From: Streptomyces sp. NBC_00569
Lineage (GTDB): Bacteria > Actinomycetota > Actinomycetes > Streptomycetales > Streptomycetaceae
Assembly (NCBI RefSeq): GCF_036345255.1
Contig: NZ_CP107783.1
Span: 8,487,001-8,551,000, forward strand
DNA: 64,000 nt
Direction: 5' to 3'
Every line of letters begins with the position of its first letter. Position 1 is the stretch's first letter. A program made the translations under genes and the position numbers. This document shows, one piece after another, positions 34,047 through 43,701 of the stretch. The notes beneath the pieces were generated by a model. The model did no database searches. It saw nothing but the letters and a program-made list of their open reading frames with translations, and was not told where the DNA came from.

Positions 34047-34532
34047 TTATGCACCTGTCGTCGAGCCAGGGCGGACGATCATCAGGACCACCACGATCAG
34101 CCAGGCGAGGGCGAACAAGCCGGTGATCATCGACAGGCGAGGCAGCCGGGCGATCAGGGGCTCCACGGAGGTCGACACCTGTTCGGGCTTGTCGAGCTGG
34201 GTGACCACGCTGTCCTGGATGCCGAGTACCGCGATGCCCAGCAGGACGGCGGCGACAACTGTCAGTGCTATGGAGGCGATGAGCCAGGCGCTGCCCATCA
34301 CACCCATCACCTCGGCGGTGCCGACACCGAAGACCGGGACGGCGATTCCGACCACCGAGTAGACGCGGCAGATCCGGTGCAGCAGCTCGACCGAGCCGCT
34401 GGCCGACTGCTGCTCGGGTCCGTCGGCCAGTGCCTGGCGCGCGTAACGCGGGAACAGGCTCGCCGCAATGGTGACCGGTCCGATGAGCAGGATCGCCGCC
34501 AGCACGTGGATGCTGAGCAGGAATTTGGCCAT
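34047..34532 (-). CDS. DUF2269 integral membrane protein
   Basis: ATG 34532 behind GGGGAG gives 161 residues with four membrane helices: FLLSIHVLAAILLIGPVTI, VVGIAVPVFGVGTAEVMGVM, LIASIALTVVAAVLLGIAVL and MITGLFALAWLIVVVLMIV. This is the DUF2269 pattern. Divergent from a MarR regulator, which probably controls it through the repeat at 34582-34604. Function unknown. A degenerate second copy lies at 35681-36015. Confidence 0.78.
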   Translation of the reverse strand: MAKFLLSIHVLAAILLIGPVTIAASLFPRYARQALADGPEQQSASGSVELLHRICRVYSVVGIAVPVFGVGTAEVMGVMGSAWLIASIALTVVAAVLLGIAVLGIQDSVVTQLDKPEQVSTSVEPLIARLPRLSMITGLFALAWLIVVVLMIVRPGSTTGA

Positions 34533-34581
34533 GGCGGTGTCTCCCCTTTTCGCGCACACGCTGACGCGGGGGTCAGGTGCA

Positions 34582-34604
34582 CAGTTTCAGTCAGGCTTAA
34601 ACTG
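34582..34604. promoter_or_regulatory. inverted repeat in marR/DUF2269 intergenic region
   Basis: CAGTTT (34582-34587) and AAACTG (34599-34604) form a 6-bp inverted repeat with an 11-nt spacer midway between the divergent starts. It is a plausible MarR operator. Confidence 0.4.
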
Positions 34605-34678
34605 GGTCGACGATAGCATTCCTGTTTCAAGAGCCCAGAACTGCCGACTGTCGGCATCCGGCCTGGAAGGTGGGACAG

Positions 34679-35143
34679 GTGACGAGCAACCCGGCCGAGC
34701 GCCTACCCCCAGGGCGCCCCGCGCTGCTGCTGCTCACCCTGGGGCGGATCGTGCGGGAGGAGGTCGAGCGCGCCCTTGAGGCCCAGGGGCTGTCGCTGCG
34801 CCTTCTGAGCGCTTTGGGTCATCTTTCGCGTGAGCCCGGGCTCTCCTACAGCGCGTTGGGGCGCAGGGCTGGAGTCACCGCGCAGAGCATGCAGGCCACT
34901 GTTCGCCAACTCGAACAAGCTGGCGCCGTCCGCCGCGTGACTCCAGCAGGACGTGGCCGCACCGCCGAACTGCGCGTTACTGACACAGGCCGCCAGTTGC
35001 TGCGCGAACTGGACCATGCCCTCGGCTCGGTCGAGACCCCACTGCTCGATGGGCTGACGGCCGAGGAGCAGGCCAGCCTCGGCGCGCTGCTGCACCGCCT
35101 CCTGGCCAAGAATCTCCGGGCTGACGCGCCCGGCAGCTCCTGA
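34679..35143 (+). CDS. MarR-family transcriptional regulator
   Basis: The GTG at 34679 follows GGAAGG and gives 154 residues (GTG 34670 would add three). A winged helix-turn-helix runs from about 35 to 95 (LRLLSALGHLSREPGLSYSA, VTAQSMQATVRQLEQAGAVR, then the wing RRVTPAGRGRTAELRVTDTG). Dimerising helices lie at both ends. It probably represses the divergent DUF2269 gene and itself in response to a phenolic or drug ligand. Confidence 0.85.
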   Translation: MTSNPAERLPPGRPALLLLTLGRIVREEVERALEAQGLSLRLLSALGHLSREPGLSYSALGRRAGVTAQSMQATVRQLEQAGAVRRVTPAGRGRTAELRVTDTGRQLLRELDHALGSVETPLLDGLTAEEQASLGALLHRLLAKNLRADAPGSS

Positions 35144-35169
35144 CTCCCGGTCGCGGAGCGGCTCGCCGA

Positions 35170-35388
35170 AGGGTGCGGCGTCCTTGCGGGCAGTTCCCAC
35201 ACGGCCGGCTCCACCGCGTCCACCGCCGAACCCTTCGGCGCCCGCCGATACCGCGGCGGGCGGTCCGAGGCCGGCGCCCGCAGCATGGTGATCCTGGAGG
35301 TCCTCAGCTGACGAGCCACCGCCCGAGCCGGCAGCCCTCTCATCGGATGTATCCGACGGATCTCAGCCCAGTCCTCCACGTGGATCAC
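35170..35388 (-). pseudogene. IS21-family transposase (IstA), N-terminal remnant
   Basis: The minus strand from 35388 reads VIHVEDWAEIRRIHPMRGLP and SDRPPRYRRAPKGSAVDAVE, the start of IstA proteins. It ends after about 70 residues without the catalytic core. The cut coincides with the end of marR. The rest of 35144-35680 has no gene. Confidence 0.6.
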
Positions 35389-35680
35389 CCTTTCTTCCTC
35401 TCTTCCTCCCGACTCCAGAAACGGTGAAGTCAGGAGGATCAAGAGATCGCAGAGTGGCTCACTTTTCATCCGCCGTCCGTGGCCCTTCGGTTCACCCGTC
35501 TTCAAGACCTGGACGGTCCGTAGTGGGCCGATCGAAGGTCGACAACGCCACCCCGATTTTGCATGTATGACCCGCACGAGCCCCGGAGCCGGGGAATGCG
35601 CCGAGGCTCGGGTCTGTGGGGGCGGCTCTCCGCGCGGGGCCAACTGGTCGTCGGTCGCGGCCGGTAGCCAGGCTGTCGGT

Positions 35681-36015
35681 CCCACCGGTCGTGGGGCCGG
35701 GTCGAAGAATCATGAGGACGGTCACGATGTCCATAACAGGTTGAACGCGCCAGCCGTCCCGGCCAGCCGACCTGGCGATGCGAGGCTGGACTCCTCCAGC
35801 GCCTTCGTCTGAAGCGCCACGGTCGCGAAGAGGGTCACGGCAGCCAAGGCCGTGAGACCGATCGAGGCGATCAGCCACAGGGAGTCCAGGACATGCATGC
35901 GTGAGGCGGTGGCCATACCCAAGGTGGGTACGGCGAGGCGCATCAGGGCGTAAACGCTGCAGATGCGATGCAGGATCCGTAGTTCCCTTCCAGCCGCTGT
36001 GGCTTCAGCTTTCAT
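35681..36015 (-). pseudogene. DUF2269 paralogue, truncated and frameshifted
   Basis: LRILHRICSVYALMRLAVPT and SLWLIASIGLTALAAVTLFA align with ELLHRICRVYSVVGIAVPVF and SAWLIASIALTVVAAVLLGI of the intact gene at 34047. The tail VTVLMILRPGPTTGG follows in another frame after about 35740. The first 40 residues are missing. It is a decayed duplicate 1.5 kb from the intact copy, separated by an IS21 scar. Confidence 0.7.
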
Positions 36016-36043
36016 GCGGCGCAGGCGGCGGTTCGGAGACCGT

Positions 36044-37042
36044 TCAGCGTGTGGCGAGGAGTTCCAGCGTGTCGATCACGCGGTTGGAGAAGCCCCACTC
36101 ATTGTCGTACCAGGCGACTACCTTGACGTGGCGGCCGTCGACGCGGGTGAGGGCGGCGTCGAAGATCGACGAGGCAGGGTTGCCGATGATGTCGGACGAG
36201 ACGAGCGGGTCGTCGGAGTACTCGAGGATGCCGAGGAGCGGGCCCTGCGTGGCGGCGCGGTACGCAGCCAGCACATCGTCGCGGGTCACGTCGCGGGCGA
36301 CGGTGGTGTTGAGTTCGACGATCGAGCCGACCGGCACCGGCACACGAATCGAGTCGCCGGACAGCTTGCCGTCGAGGCTGGGCAGCACGAGGCCGATCGC
36401 CTTGGCGGCGCCCGTCGTGGTCGGCACGATGTTGACAGCGGCGGCGCGGGCGCGGCGGGCGTCGCGGTGCGGACCGTCCTGCAGGTTCTGCTCCTGGGTG
36501 TAGGCGTGCACCGTGGTCATGAAGCCGTGCTCGATGCCGGCGAGCTCGTCGAGCACCGTGGCAAGCGGTGCAAGCGCGTTGGTCGTGCATGAGGCGTTCG
36601 AGACGATTGTGTGCGCGACCGGGTCGTATGCCTCCGTGTTGACTCCGTAGGCGAGCGTGACGTCGGCACCGTCCGACGGCGCACTCACGAGCACCTTCCT
36701 CGCGCCCGCGTCGAGGTGAGCGCGGGCGGCCTTGACGGAGGTGAAGCGGCCGGTTGCCTCGAGCACGATGTCTACGCCCAGCTCGGCCCACGGCAGCTGT
36801 GAGGGTTCGCGCTCGGCGAGCACTGTGATGCGACGGCCGTCGACGACGAGGGCATCCCCGTCAACGGTCACCGGACGGCCGAGCCGTCCGGCCGTCGTGT
36901 CGTAGGCGAGGAGCCGGGCGAGGGTGACGGGCTCGGCGAGGTCGTTGACGGCGACGACTTCGAGGTCGCTGTCGCGTTCGAGTAGTGCGCGCAGCGCGTT
37001 GCGCCCGATGCGGCCGAATCCGTTGATGGCGATGCGAGTCAT
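36044..37042 (-). CDS. gap: type I glyceraldehyde-3-phosphate dehydrogenase paralogue
   Basis: The 332-residue protein is full length: NAD-binding INGFGRIGRN (6-15), catalytic SNASCTTN with C152, H179 in TTVHAYTQ, the PTTTGAAKA phosphate region, and WYDNEWGFSNR near the end. It converts glyceraldehyde-3-phosphate to 1,3-bisphosphoglycerate. It stands alone, without pgk or tpi, beside two drug-efflux MFS genes on the same strand. Extra GAPDH copies beside efflux genes are known to give resistance to GAPDH inhibitors such as pentalenolactone in Streptomyces; that role here is inference. Confidence 0.93.
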   Translation of the reverse strand: MTRIAINGFGRIGRNALRALLERDSDLEVVAVNDLAEPVTLARLLAYDTTAGRLGRPVTVDGDALVVDGRRITVLAEREPSQLPWAELGVDIVLEATGRFTSVKAARAHLDAGARKVLVSAPSDGADVTLAYGVNTEAYDPVAHTIVSNASCTTNALAPLATVLDELAGIEHGFMTTVHAYTQEQNLQDGPHRDARRARAAAVNIVPTTTGAAKAIGLVLPSLDGKLSGDSIRVPVPVGSIVELNTTVARDVTRDDVLAAYRAATQGPLLGILEYSDDPLVSSDIIGNPASSIFDAALTRVDGRHVKVVAWYDNEWGFSNRVIDTLELLATR

Positions 37043-37251
37043 GCGTTGTGTTCCTTCGGTTCGTTACCAGTGCTTGTTGAGAGGCGCTGCGCTTCTTTTC
37101 GGCACAGCTGCGCTCATGGCCCGGAACGTGAATTCGCGGGAGGTGCCGGTGTTGATGAGAGGGGCTGCTCAGCGATCAACACCGGCTGCTCGGTGGGACG
37201 TTGTTCGGCTAGAAGACCTTCAGGCCTCGCAATGGCCTGTTCGCCTACCGC

Positions 37252-38817
37252 TTATGCTTCGGCGGATTTTCGGGGACTGTGAACCTTGTGGCGGACGAAC
37301 AGCGCGGCAGGTACGGCCATGACGATCAGTACGACTCCGCCGATGACGTTGCCCACGTGCACGGCGTCGGTGAACGCCCTCGGTACCGCCGTTCCCACCA
37401 CGCGGGCAAGGGAAGCGGGGAGGTCCGCTCCGCCACCCCCGTGTGACACACCCTCCACGATCTTGTCCGCCTGCGGCGAGGGGATGTTCGCCTCGACGAG
37501 GCGGTCGTGCAGGTTGCGGGGGAAGCGGCTGGTGACGATCGTTCCGAGCACACTGGGGCCGAGAACCGTGCCCAGCTGGCGAGCCATGTTGACCGCTGCC
37601 GCCGCCATGCCCTCCTGCTGTGGCGGGACGCTGTTGACCGCGGCGGCCGTCGAAGGTGCCGTCAGCAGGCCCGCGCCGACGCCCGCGATGAGCAGCCCCG
37701 GCCACATCGCCCCGTAGCCTCCCGAGGCGTCGGTCGCGAGCAGTGCGAGGGACCCGGCTCCGATGAGGACGAGACCTGCGGTGATCAAGGAGGTCAGGCC
37801 GACCCGGCGTACCAGCACCCGGGCGGCCACCACGGTGACCAGGAGGAACGGTCCGAACAGCGGCAGCAGGCGCACCCCGACGTCGAGAGGGCTGGTCTGT
37901 CCCACGCGTTCCATGTAGAGCACGCTGAGCAGGGCGACACCGACCAGTCCGAAAACGCTGACAGCAGCCACGCCCATCACGGCCGAGAAGGAAGCGCTCC
38001 GAAAGAGCCTCAGGTCCAACATGGGGTCGGGGTTGCGGAGTTCCACGCGTACGAACAGGAACAGGGATAGGGCGAAGACCACGTACATGGTGATGATCGG
38101 TGCCTCGGTGTAGCCCGTGGAGCCACCTTGGATGATCGCGTAGGTGGCCGAGGCCGTCATCACAGTGCCGAGGACGAGGCCCGCGAGGTCGGGCTTGCGC
38201 GTGGGGTGCTTGGACTCGGCCACGAAGGCCGGGGCCAGGAGGAGGGCCACGCCGGCGATGACGATGTTGGCGATGTAGACGGAGTGCCAGGAGAAGTGTT
38301 CGAGCAGGGCTCCGGCGAGGATCGGGCCGACGGCGAGGCCGACTCCGGAGCATGCGGCCCAGATGCCGATCGCGGAGGTGCGCTCGTGCGGGGCGGTGAA
38401 CGTGGCGCTGACGATCGCCAGGCTCGTCGGCAGTACGGCTGCCCCGCCGAGGCCCGCGGTCGCCTGTGCGGCGATGAGCATGCCGGCGCTGTCGGCGAAG
38501 ACAGCGACCACGCTGCCGGCCAGGAAGACGGCGGCACCCAGGCTGAACACTCGCCGGCGCCCCACGAGGTCGCCGAAGGTACCTGCGGACATCACGAAGC
38601 TCACGACAGCGAGGCTGTAGGCGCTGGTGATCCACACCAGGGTGCTCGCGGTGACGTGCAGGTCGGTCTGTATGTCGCCCAGGGCCGAGATGGTGGAGGT
38701 GACGTCGACGAAGGCCATCATGACGCCGAGGCAGACCACCAGGAGGCCGAGCCAGCGGGACCGCCCGCTGCCGGGGCCCGCGGCGCGGGAGGTCTGAGCG
38801 GGAACGGACGCCGTCAT
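37252..38817 (-). CDS. DHA2-type MFS drug efflux transporter
   Basis: ATG 38817 gives 521 residues with about 14 hydrophobic helices, starting LGLLVVCLGVMMAFVDVTST, with the motif-A loop GDLVGRRRVFSLG and the motif-C helix WAACSGVGLAVGPILAGALL. This is the EmrB/QacA family of proton-driven drug exporters. Its start overlaps the stop of the next upstream MFS gene (ATGA), so both are co-translated. The gap gene follows 209 bp downstream. The substrate is unknown. Confidence 0.88.
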   Translation of the reverse strand: MTASVPAQTSRAAGPGSGRSRWLGLLVVCLGVMMAFVDVTSTISALGDIQTDLHVTASTLVWITSAYSLAVVSFVMSAGTFGDLVGRRRVFSLGAAVFLAGSVVAVFADSAGMLIAAQATAGLGGAAVLPTSLAIVSATFTAPHERTSAIGIWAACSGVGLAVGPILAGALLEHFSWHSVYIANIVIAGVALLLAPAFVAESKHPTRKPDLAGLVLGTVMTASATYAIIQGGSTGYTEAPIITMYVVFALSLFLFVRVELRNPDPMLDLRLFRSASFSAVMGVAAVSVFGLVGVALLSVLYMERVGQTSPLDVGVRLLPLFGPFLLVTVVAARVLVRRVGLTSLITAGLVLIGAGSLALLATDASGGYGAMWPGLLIAGVGAGLLTAPSTAAAVNSVPPQQEGMAAAAVNMARQLGTVLGPSVLGTIVTSRFPRNLHDRLVEANIPSPQADKIVEGVSHGGGGADLPASLARVVGTAVPRAFTDAVHVGNVIGGVVLIVMAVPAALFVRHKVHSPRKSAEA

Positions 38818-40247
38818 CGGACCGCCACCGCCCTCTTCGGAGACACGCCCAGTGACACCACGCCCGCGACGGCCATGAGGGCCATCGCGACCAGCCACGC
38901 GTGCCGGTAAGTGTCCAAGGAGGAGCCACCGGAGGCGGTGCCGAGCATGACGACCAGGATGCTGATGCCGACGACCGAGCCGATCTGCGTCGACATGGTC
39001 ACGATGGCGCTGCCGGTGGCGGCCTCCTCGGGGCGCAATCCGACCGTCGCGGACGAGACGACGGTCGGTAGCGCCAGGCCGGCGCCGAACCCGAAGAGCA
39101 GCCAGCACGGGAGGACTCCGGAAAGGTAGTTCGGGTCGTCGTGCAGCAGGAAGACGAAGAGCAGGATGCCGACGGAGGCGATCGCGCTGCCGACCGCCGC
39201 GACGACACCGGCCGGGATCCGGAACCGGCGCTGGAGGGTCTCACTGATGGTGGCGGCGACCGCGAAGCCGATCGGGCCGGGAAGGCTGGCGCATCCGGTC
39301 TTGATGGCGGAGTAGTGCCAGTGGTTCTGCATCCAGAGGATCGACGACAGCAGGAGGCTGGCGAACGAGGCCAGTTGCAGCATGCCGGCGAGGTTCGCCG
39401 AGGCGAAGATCCGGTCACGGAAGAGCGAAAGGTCGACCACGGGCACCCGGTGCCGTGACGAGCGGAACAGGAACGCCACCAATCCGACCACTGCCACGGC
39501 CAGGGACGTGATGACGCGGGTGTCCGACCAGCCCCAGTCGGGCGCCTTCACCACGCCGAGAGCCAGGGCGCCGACCATGACGATCAGCAGGACGCCGCCG
39601 AGCAGGTCGGGGATGCGGGCGTTCTGTTCGTGCCGGGCGTTGGTGATGAGCCGGGCGGCCAGTGCGATGGCGAGCAGTCCGACGGGAATGTTCACCAGGA
39701 ACAGCCACCGCCAGGAGGCCTGGACCAGCAGCCCGCCGAAGATCGGTCCGCACACCCCGGACAGCGAGCCTGCGGTGAACCAGATCTTGACGTACCGCTC
39801 CACCTTGTCGGCGGGCGCGCTCGTCAACACCAGGCCGAGGCTGGCGGGGGTCAGCAGGGCGGCACCCACCGCCTGGATGGCGCGGAAGACGACCAGCACC
39901 CAAACGTCGCCGGACAGCGCCGCGCCGAGGCTCGCCGCTACGAAGACGGCCATGCCGAGCAGGAAGCCGTTCTTGCGTCCGAAGCGGTCGGCGAGCCGCC
40001 CGGCAGGGACGAGAAGGGCGGCGAAGACGATCGCGTAGCCATTGAGCACCCAGCTCAGGTCCGACAAGGAGGTCGAACCCAGTCCCTGACCGATGTTCGG
40101 CAGACCGACATTGGTGATCCACACGTCGAGTTGGCCGAGGAAACTCGCCATGGCCATCACGGCGAGGATGAGGACAGGCCGTGTTTTTGGTGTCTCCCCG
40201 CCTTTCGTCTGCGCTCGCGCAGGGGCCATCTGATCTTGCCAAGACAT
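38814..40247 (-). CDS. DHA2-type MFS drug efflux transporter
   Basis: From ATG 40247 (ATG 40229 also possible) the protein has 477 residues and about 14 helices, beginning PVLILAVMAMASFLGQLDVW, with motif A ADRFGRKNGFLLG and motif C TAGSLSGVCGPIFGGLLVQ. EmrB/QacA family. It is the first gene of a two-transporter operon divergent from a TetR regulator (40385), which probably represses it. Confidence 0.88.
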   Translation of the reverse strand: MSWQDQMAPARAQTKGGETPKTRPVLILAVMAMASFLGQLDVWITNVGLPNIGQGLGSTSLSDLSWVLNGYAIVFAALLVPAGRLADRFGRKNGFLLGMAVFVAASLGAALSGDVWVLVVFRAIQAVGAALLTPASLGLVLTSAPADKVERYVKIWFTAGSLSGVCGPIFGGLLVQASWRWLFLVNIPVGLLAIALAARLITNARHEQNARIPDLLGGVLLIVMVGALALGVVKAPDWGWSDTRVITSLAVAVVGLVAFLFRSSRHRVPVVDLSLFRDRIFASANLAGMLQLASFASLLLSSILWMQNHWHYSAIKTGCASLPGPIGFAVAATISETLQRRFRIPAGVVAAVGSAIASVGILLFVFLLHDDPNYLSGVLPCWLLFGFGAGLALPTVVSSATVGLRPEEAATGSAIVTMSTQIGSVVGISILVVMLGTASGGSSLDTYRHAWLVAMALMAVAGVVSLGVSPKRAVAVR

Positions 40248-40301
40248 ACGTCTTTTATCCGTTCCGTGGGCTTCGAGGGTGCCGTGAGCAACTGGCAGCA
40301 A

Positions 40302-40327
40302 AGTTCTGGACTGATTCGCCAAGAACT
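40302..40327. promoter_or_regulatory. inverted repeat between MFS operon and tetR
   Basis: AGTTCT (40302-40307) and AGAACT (40322-40327) form an inverted repeat with 14-nt spacing; a third AGTTCT half-site follows at about 40334. The tetR -10 is probably TAAAGT just before its ATG. Candidate TetR operator. Confidence 0.35.
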
Positions 40328-40384
40328 CTACGAAGTTCTGGAACGACGTGTCAAGAATGCTCGTGCGGCCTGTAAAGTGGCCCC

Positions 40385-41026
40385 ATGGGACGCCCACCAG
40401 GATTCGACAGGACCAAGGTCATGCAGGCCGTCGAGCGACAGTTCCGCCGAAGCGGATACGCCGGCACGAGCGTTGACGACATCGCCAAGGCCGGCGGGCT
40501 GGGCCGCGGCAGCCTCTACGCCGCCTTCGGCGACAAGAGCACCCTGTACCGGCAGACGCTGTCGGCCTACTGCGAGCGCAACGAGGCCGCCTGGGCGGCG
40601 GTACTCGAAGGTCCCGACGAGACCGCGCTGGAGCGGCTGCGGGCATATCTCTTGAAGTCGGCACGGGTCGTCCATGACGACCCCGACGGGCTCGGCTGCA
40701 TGGTGACCGGCTTCGTCGTCGAGGGAGTCGACCACGATCCGCAGGCCCGCGCACGCGTCCGGCAGGCTCTCGCGAGAATCGAGGGCTCACTCACCGAGTG
40801 CGTTCAGGCCGGACAGCGCCATGGCGACCTCGATCCGGAGGCGGATGCCCCCGAAATCAGCCAGATGCTCATGGCCGTTAACCGGGGCATGGAAGTAATG
40901 GCCAGGGCCGGGCTCGACGCGGTCGCGCTGGAACGCGTCGCCGGTCACGCGTTCGAGGGACTCCCGCTCACGGCGCGAGCCCGGTCCCAGCAGGTGTCCC
41001 AGGCGGCCACCGCGGATGCTTCCTGA
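40385..41026 (+). CDS. TetR/AcrR-family regulator
   Basis: The 213-residue protein has an N-terminal TetR helix-turn-helix (RQFRRSGYAGTSVDDIAKAG then GRGSLYAAFGDKSTLYRQTL). The C-terminal domain has TECVQAGQRHGDLDPEADAP, where AcrR-type proteins bind ligand. It is divergent from the two-MFS operon and should repress it until an efflux substrate binds. Part of its 3' end is duplicated at 44315-44533. Confidence 0.9.
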   Translation: MGRPPGFDRTKVMQAVERQFRRSGYAGTSVDDIAKAGGLGRGSLYAAFGDKSTLYRQTLSAYCERNEAAWAAVLEGPDETALERLRAYLLKSARVVHDDPDGLGCMVTGFVVEGVDHDPQARARVRQALARIEGSLTECVQAGQRHGDLDPEADAPEISQMLMAVNRGMEVMARAGLDAVALERVAGHAFEGLPLTARARSQQVSQAATADAS

Positions 41027-41236
41027 GCGCTCACGCGCAGGTCAGGAGACGTTCGGATCGCGCTCCGCCCTGGCCGGAGTCCCCCTCCTGCGCTACGTGT
41101 GATCCTGACGTGCCATCTCTGACGCCGCTACCCGTGACGGGGTGTCACCGGCGCACCTGGGTCCCGGTGCGTGAGTATCCAACGTCGTGTGACCTCCTCG
41201 GAGGGGCACGTCGGTCGGCTGGCGGTAGTTGCGCGG

Positions 41237-42193
41237 TTAGGTCTGCGCCGGCTCCGTCTTGTGGCGGAACAGGGTCCGGTATTCCTGGGGGGAGGTGCCG
41301 AGGTGCCGGTGGAAGGCGGCCCGCAGCGAAGCGGGAGCACCGAAGCCGGTGAGGCGGCCGACCTGCTCGACGGGCACGGTGCTCGCCTCCAGCAGTTCGC
41401 GTGCTCGGTCGATACGCGCGTCGGTCAGCCAGGCCATCGGTGTAGTGCCGGTTTCCTCGCGGAAACGGCGGATCAAGGTCCGCCGGGACATATGGGCGTG
41501 TTCTGCGAGGTCGTCGACAGTGAAGGTGGCTGCGAGGTTGTCGAGCATCCACTCGCGCAGGGGAGCGAGCTCGTCTCCGCTGGCTTCGGGGCGGAACTGT
41601 TCGATGAACTGCGCCTGGCCGCCCCGTCGCCGTGGCGGTGCGACGAGGTCTCGTGCGTGTGTGTTCGCTGCTGCGGCGCCCAGGTCGGTGCGGATCAGGT
41701 GCAGACACAGATCGATCCCTGCCGTCACGCCGGCGGATGTGAGGATGTCGCCGTCGTCGACGTAGAGCTGGTTGGGCAGGACATCGACGTGCGGGTAGCG
41801 CCGTCGCAGTTGCTCGGCATGCCGCCAGTGCGTGGTCGCGGGGCGCCCGTCGAGCAGTCCGGCCGCGGCAAGGGCGAAGACCCCGGTGCAGATGGAGACG
41901 AGCCGGGCGCCCCGGGCGTGAGCCGCCCGCAGCGCCGCCAGCATTCCCGGTGAGTGGGTCGTGTCGATGTCGTCGTAACCCGGGATGATCACGGTGTCGG
42001 CGTCCTCCAGTGCCTCGAGGCCGGCTGCGACAGCGATCGTGAAGCCGGACACGGGCACGGGTCCGGGCCCGTTGTCGGCGCATACGGTCAGCTCGTAGTG
42101 CGGGTCCGTCGAGAAGATCTGCGTCGCAGCGCCGAATTCGAGCGCGAGCACACCGGGCAGCACGAGCACGGCGACATGGTGTCTGTTCGTCAT
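41237..42193 (-). CDS. GlxA-type AraC regulator with DJ-1/PfpI domain
   Basis: ATG 42193 gives 318 residues. Residues 5-170 are a DJ-1/PfpI-like domain with nucleophile-elbow-like LVSICTGVFALAAAGLLDGR. Residues 215-315 are an AraC DNA-binding domain (DDLAEHAHMSRRTLIRRFRE, and the second helix-turn-helix around VPVEQVGRLTGFGAPASLRA). GlxA-type proteins regulate transcription, usually activating. The divergent HD-domain gene 73 bp away is the likely target. Confidence 0.9.
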   Translation of the reverse strand: MTNRHHVAVLVLPGVLALEFGAATQIFSTDPHYELTVCADNGPGPVPVSGFTIAVAAGLEALEDADTVIIPGYDDIDTTHSPGMLAALRAAHARGARLVSICTGVFALAAAGLLDGRPATTHWRHAEQLRRRYPHVDVLPNQLYVDDGDILTSAGVTAGIDLCLHLIRTDLGAAAANTHARDLVAPPRRRGGQAQFIEQFRPEASGDELAPLREWMLDNLAATFTVDDLAEHAHMSRRTLIRRFREETGTTPMAWLTDARIDRARELLEASTVPVEQVGRLTGFGAPASLRAAFHRHLGTSPQEYRTLFRHKTEPAQT

Positions 42194-42266
42194 GGTGGCA
42201 CGACAGTAGCGCTGGTTGGCATCAGTGCCACTTTTCGCGCGAGATCCGCTCTCGTAGCGTCGAGTC

Positions 42267-42932
42267 ATGACCGACATTCCTGCCCCCTCGAACAGGCTGC
42301 ACGACGGCGTATTCGCTCTCCCTTCCGGGCCGCTGGTCGAGGCGAGCCTCGCCGCCGCCCGCGCCGCGATGCATCCGTCCGTGCTGAACCACTGCATCCG
42401 CGGCTTCCACTGGTCGCGCCTGTTCGCCGCCCATAAGGGGGTTCTGAACGACGCGGACTACAACGAGGAACTCCTCTTCGCCGCCAACGTGATGCACGAC
42501 CTGGGAACCGGGCCGGACGCACCGGGCTTGCTCCGGTTCGAGATCGAGAGCGCCGATCTCGCCGCCGCTGTGCTGACCGGTGTCGGCGCCCCGGCCGGGG
42601 ATGTGGACAAGGTCTGGGAGGCCATCGCTCTGCACACCACTCCGCAGATCCCCGAACGAATGGGGCTGCTGACCTACCTGACCTACGAAGGCATCTCGAT
42701 CGACTTCGGCAAGAACGCCGACCTCGTGGCCGAGGAGCAGAGTCAGATCCATGCCGCGTATCCGCGGCTTCAGATGGTCCACCACCTGGCCGAGGAAATC
42801 CTTGCCCACGGTGCCCGCTCCGAGTCAGCCGCGCCTCCCTACGCGCTCGCCTTCCACCTTGCGCAGGAGCGGGCAGCTGACGGCGTCACCACCATGGAGC
42901 GGGGCGTGGTCGGCGGGCCGTGGGGGGAGTAG
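42267..42932 (+). CDS. HD-domain hydrolase (cyanamide hydratase-like)
   Basis: The 221-residue protein has H52 (LNHCIRGFHWSRLF), HD in NVMHDLG and a later H in ALHTTPQIPERMG, giving the HD metal site. The pattern, with RFEIESADLAAAVL, resembles the cyanamide hydratase/Ddi2-like subgroup of small HD proteins. It probably hydrates or hydrolyses a small substrate. It is divergent from the GlxA-type regulator. Confidence 0.78.
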   Translation: MTDIPAPSNRLHDGVFALPSGPLVEASLAAARAAMHPSVLNHCIRGFHWSRLFAAHKGVLNDADYNEELLFAANVMHDLGTGPDAPGLLRFEIESADLAAAVLTGVGAPAGDVDKVWEAIALHTTPQIPERMGLLTYLTYEGISIDFGKNADLVAEEQSQIHAAYPRLQMVHHLAEEILAHGARSESAAPPYALAFHLAQERAADGVTTMERGVVGGPWGE

Positions 42933-43035
42933 CCAGGAGCTTTCAGCGGCGGTGCCAGGTGCCCATTCCCTATCTGAAACGTTCCTGGCTTCCCGAGAGA
43001 GCCGGGGAGTCAACCATGAGAAGCGGAGTCAAGCA

Positions 43036-43631
43036 GTGTCGGATTTTGCGGAGTTCACGTTTCGAGCGCAGCCGGATTACGACGAAGCGGTGGCTCGGGA
43101 GATCGTCACCGGTTCGATTCCCGTCAGGACGATCATCATGTACTGCTTCGACCCTCGGGCGGCCGGGGCTGCTCAGGCGGTGGCCGATCACTTCGGCGAC
43201 GAGGTCTACCCCGGCGAACTTCTCCTCGACGCGACCGGCAAGAAGATGGGCTCCACAGCGACGGTGTTCCCCTGATCGTCGGGGGTGGGCGCGCGGCGGA
43301 TGCTCTTCGCTCGATCACGGTCTCCCAGCACCTCTTCGGTGTCGAACGAGTTGTCGTCGTACACCACTCCTTCTGTGGCGCCACCTCCTTCACGGCGGAG
43401 GGAATCACCTCTGCGTGGAAGAACGAGCAGCACACCGACATCTCGTCGTTGTACGACTGTGACGGCATCGCCATCACCGACTTCGAAAAGTTGCTCAACT
43501 ACGACGTGAGCCTGATCCGCAACAGCCCGGGCACCCCGAAGCACGTGGAGATCTACGGCCTTTTCTACGTCATCGATTCCGGGGGGCTGACCGAGATCGT
43601 CCGCGACGTTCCCGCCGAGGTTGCGCAATAG
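43036..43631 (+). pseudogene. beta-carbonic anhydrase-like gene with frameshift
   Basis: The first part (GTG 43036; IIMYCFDPRAAGAAQAVADH) carries the Cys-x-Asp-x-Arg-like site of beta-carbonic anhydrases as CFDPR. At about 43265 the frame stops and homology continues in another frame: PLIVGGGRAADALRSITVSQ and then VVVVHHSFCGATSFT, the His-x2-x-Cys zinc site. The order and motifs fit one interrupted gene of about 198 residues. A sequencing error at one base would restore it. Confidence 0.62.
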
Positions 43632-43701
43632 TCCGTACGCAAGCACAGCGGACGGGGTAAATCTCGTGGACGTCCGCCTTACCCGCGCTCGGCTTCACTT
43701 C

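Noticed and set aside
37220..38929. Second long minus-strand frame over the MFS gene
   Set aside because: Arg/Gly/Pro-rich shadow of the transporter; the other frame has clear membrane helices.
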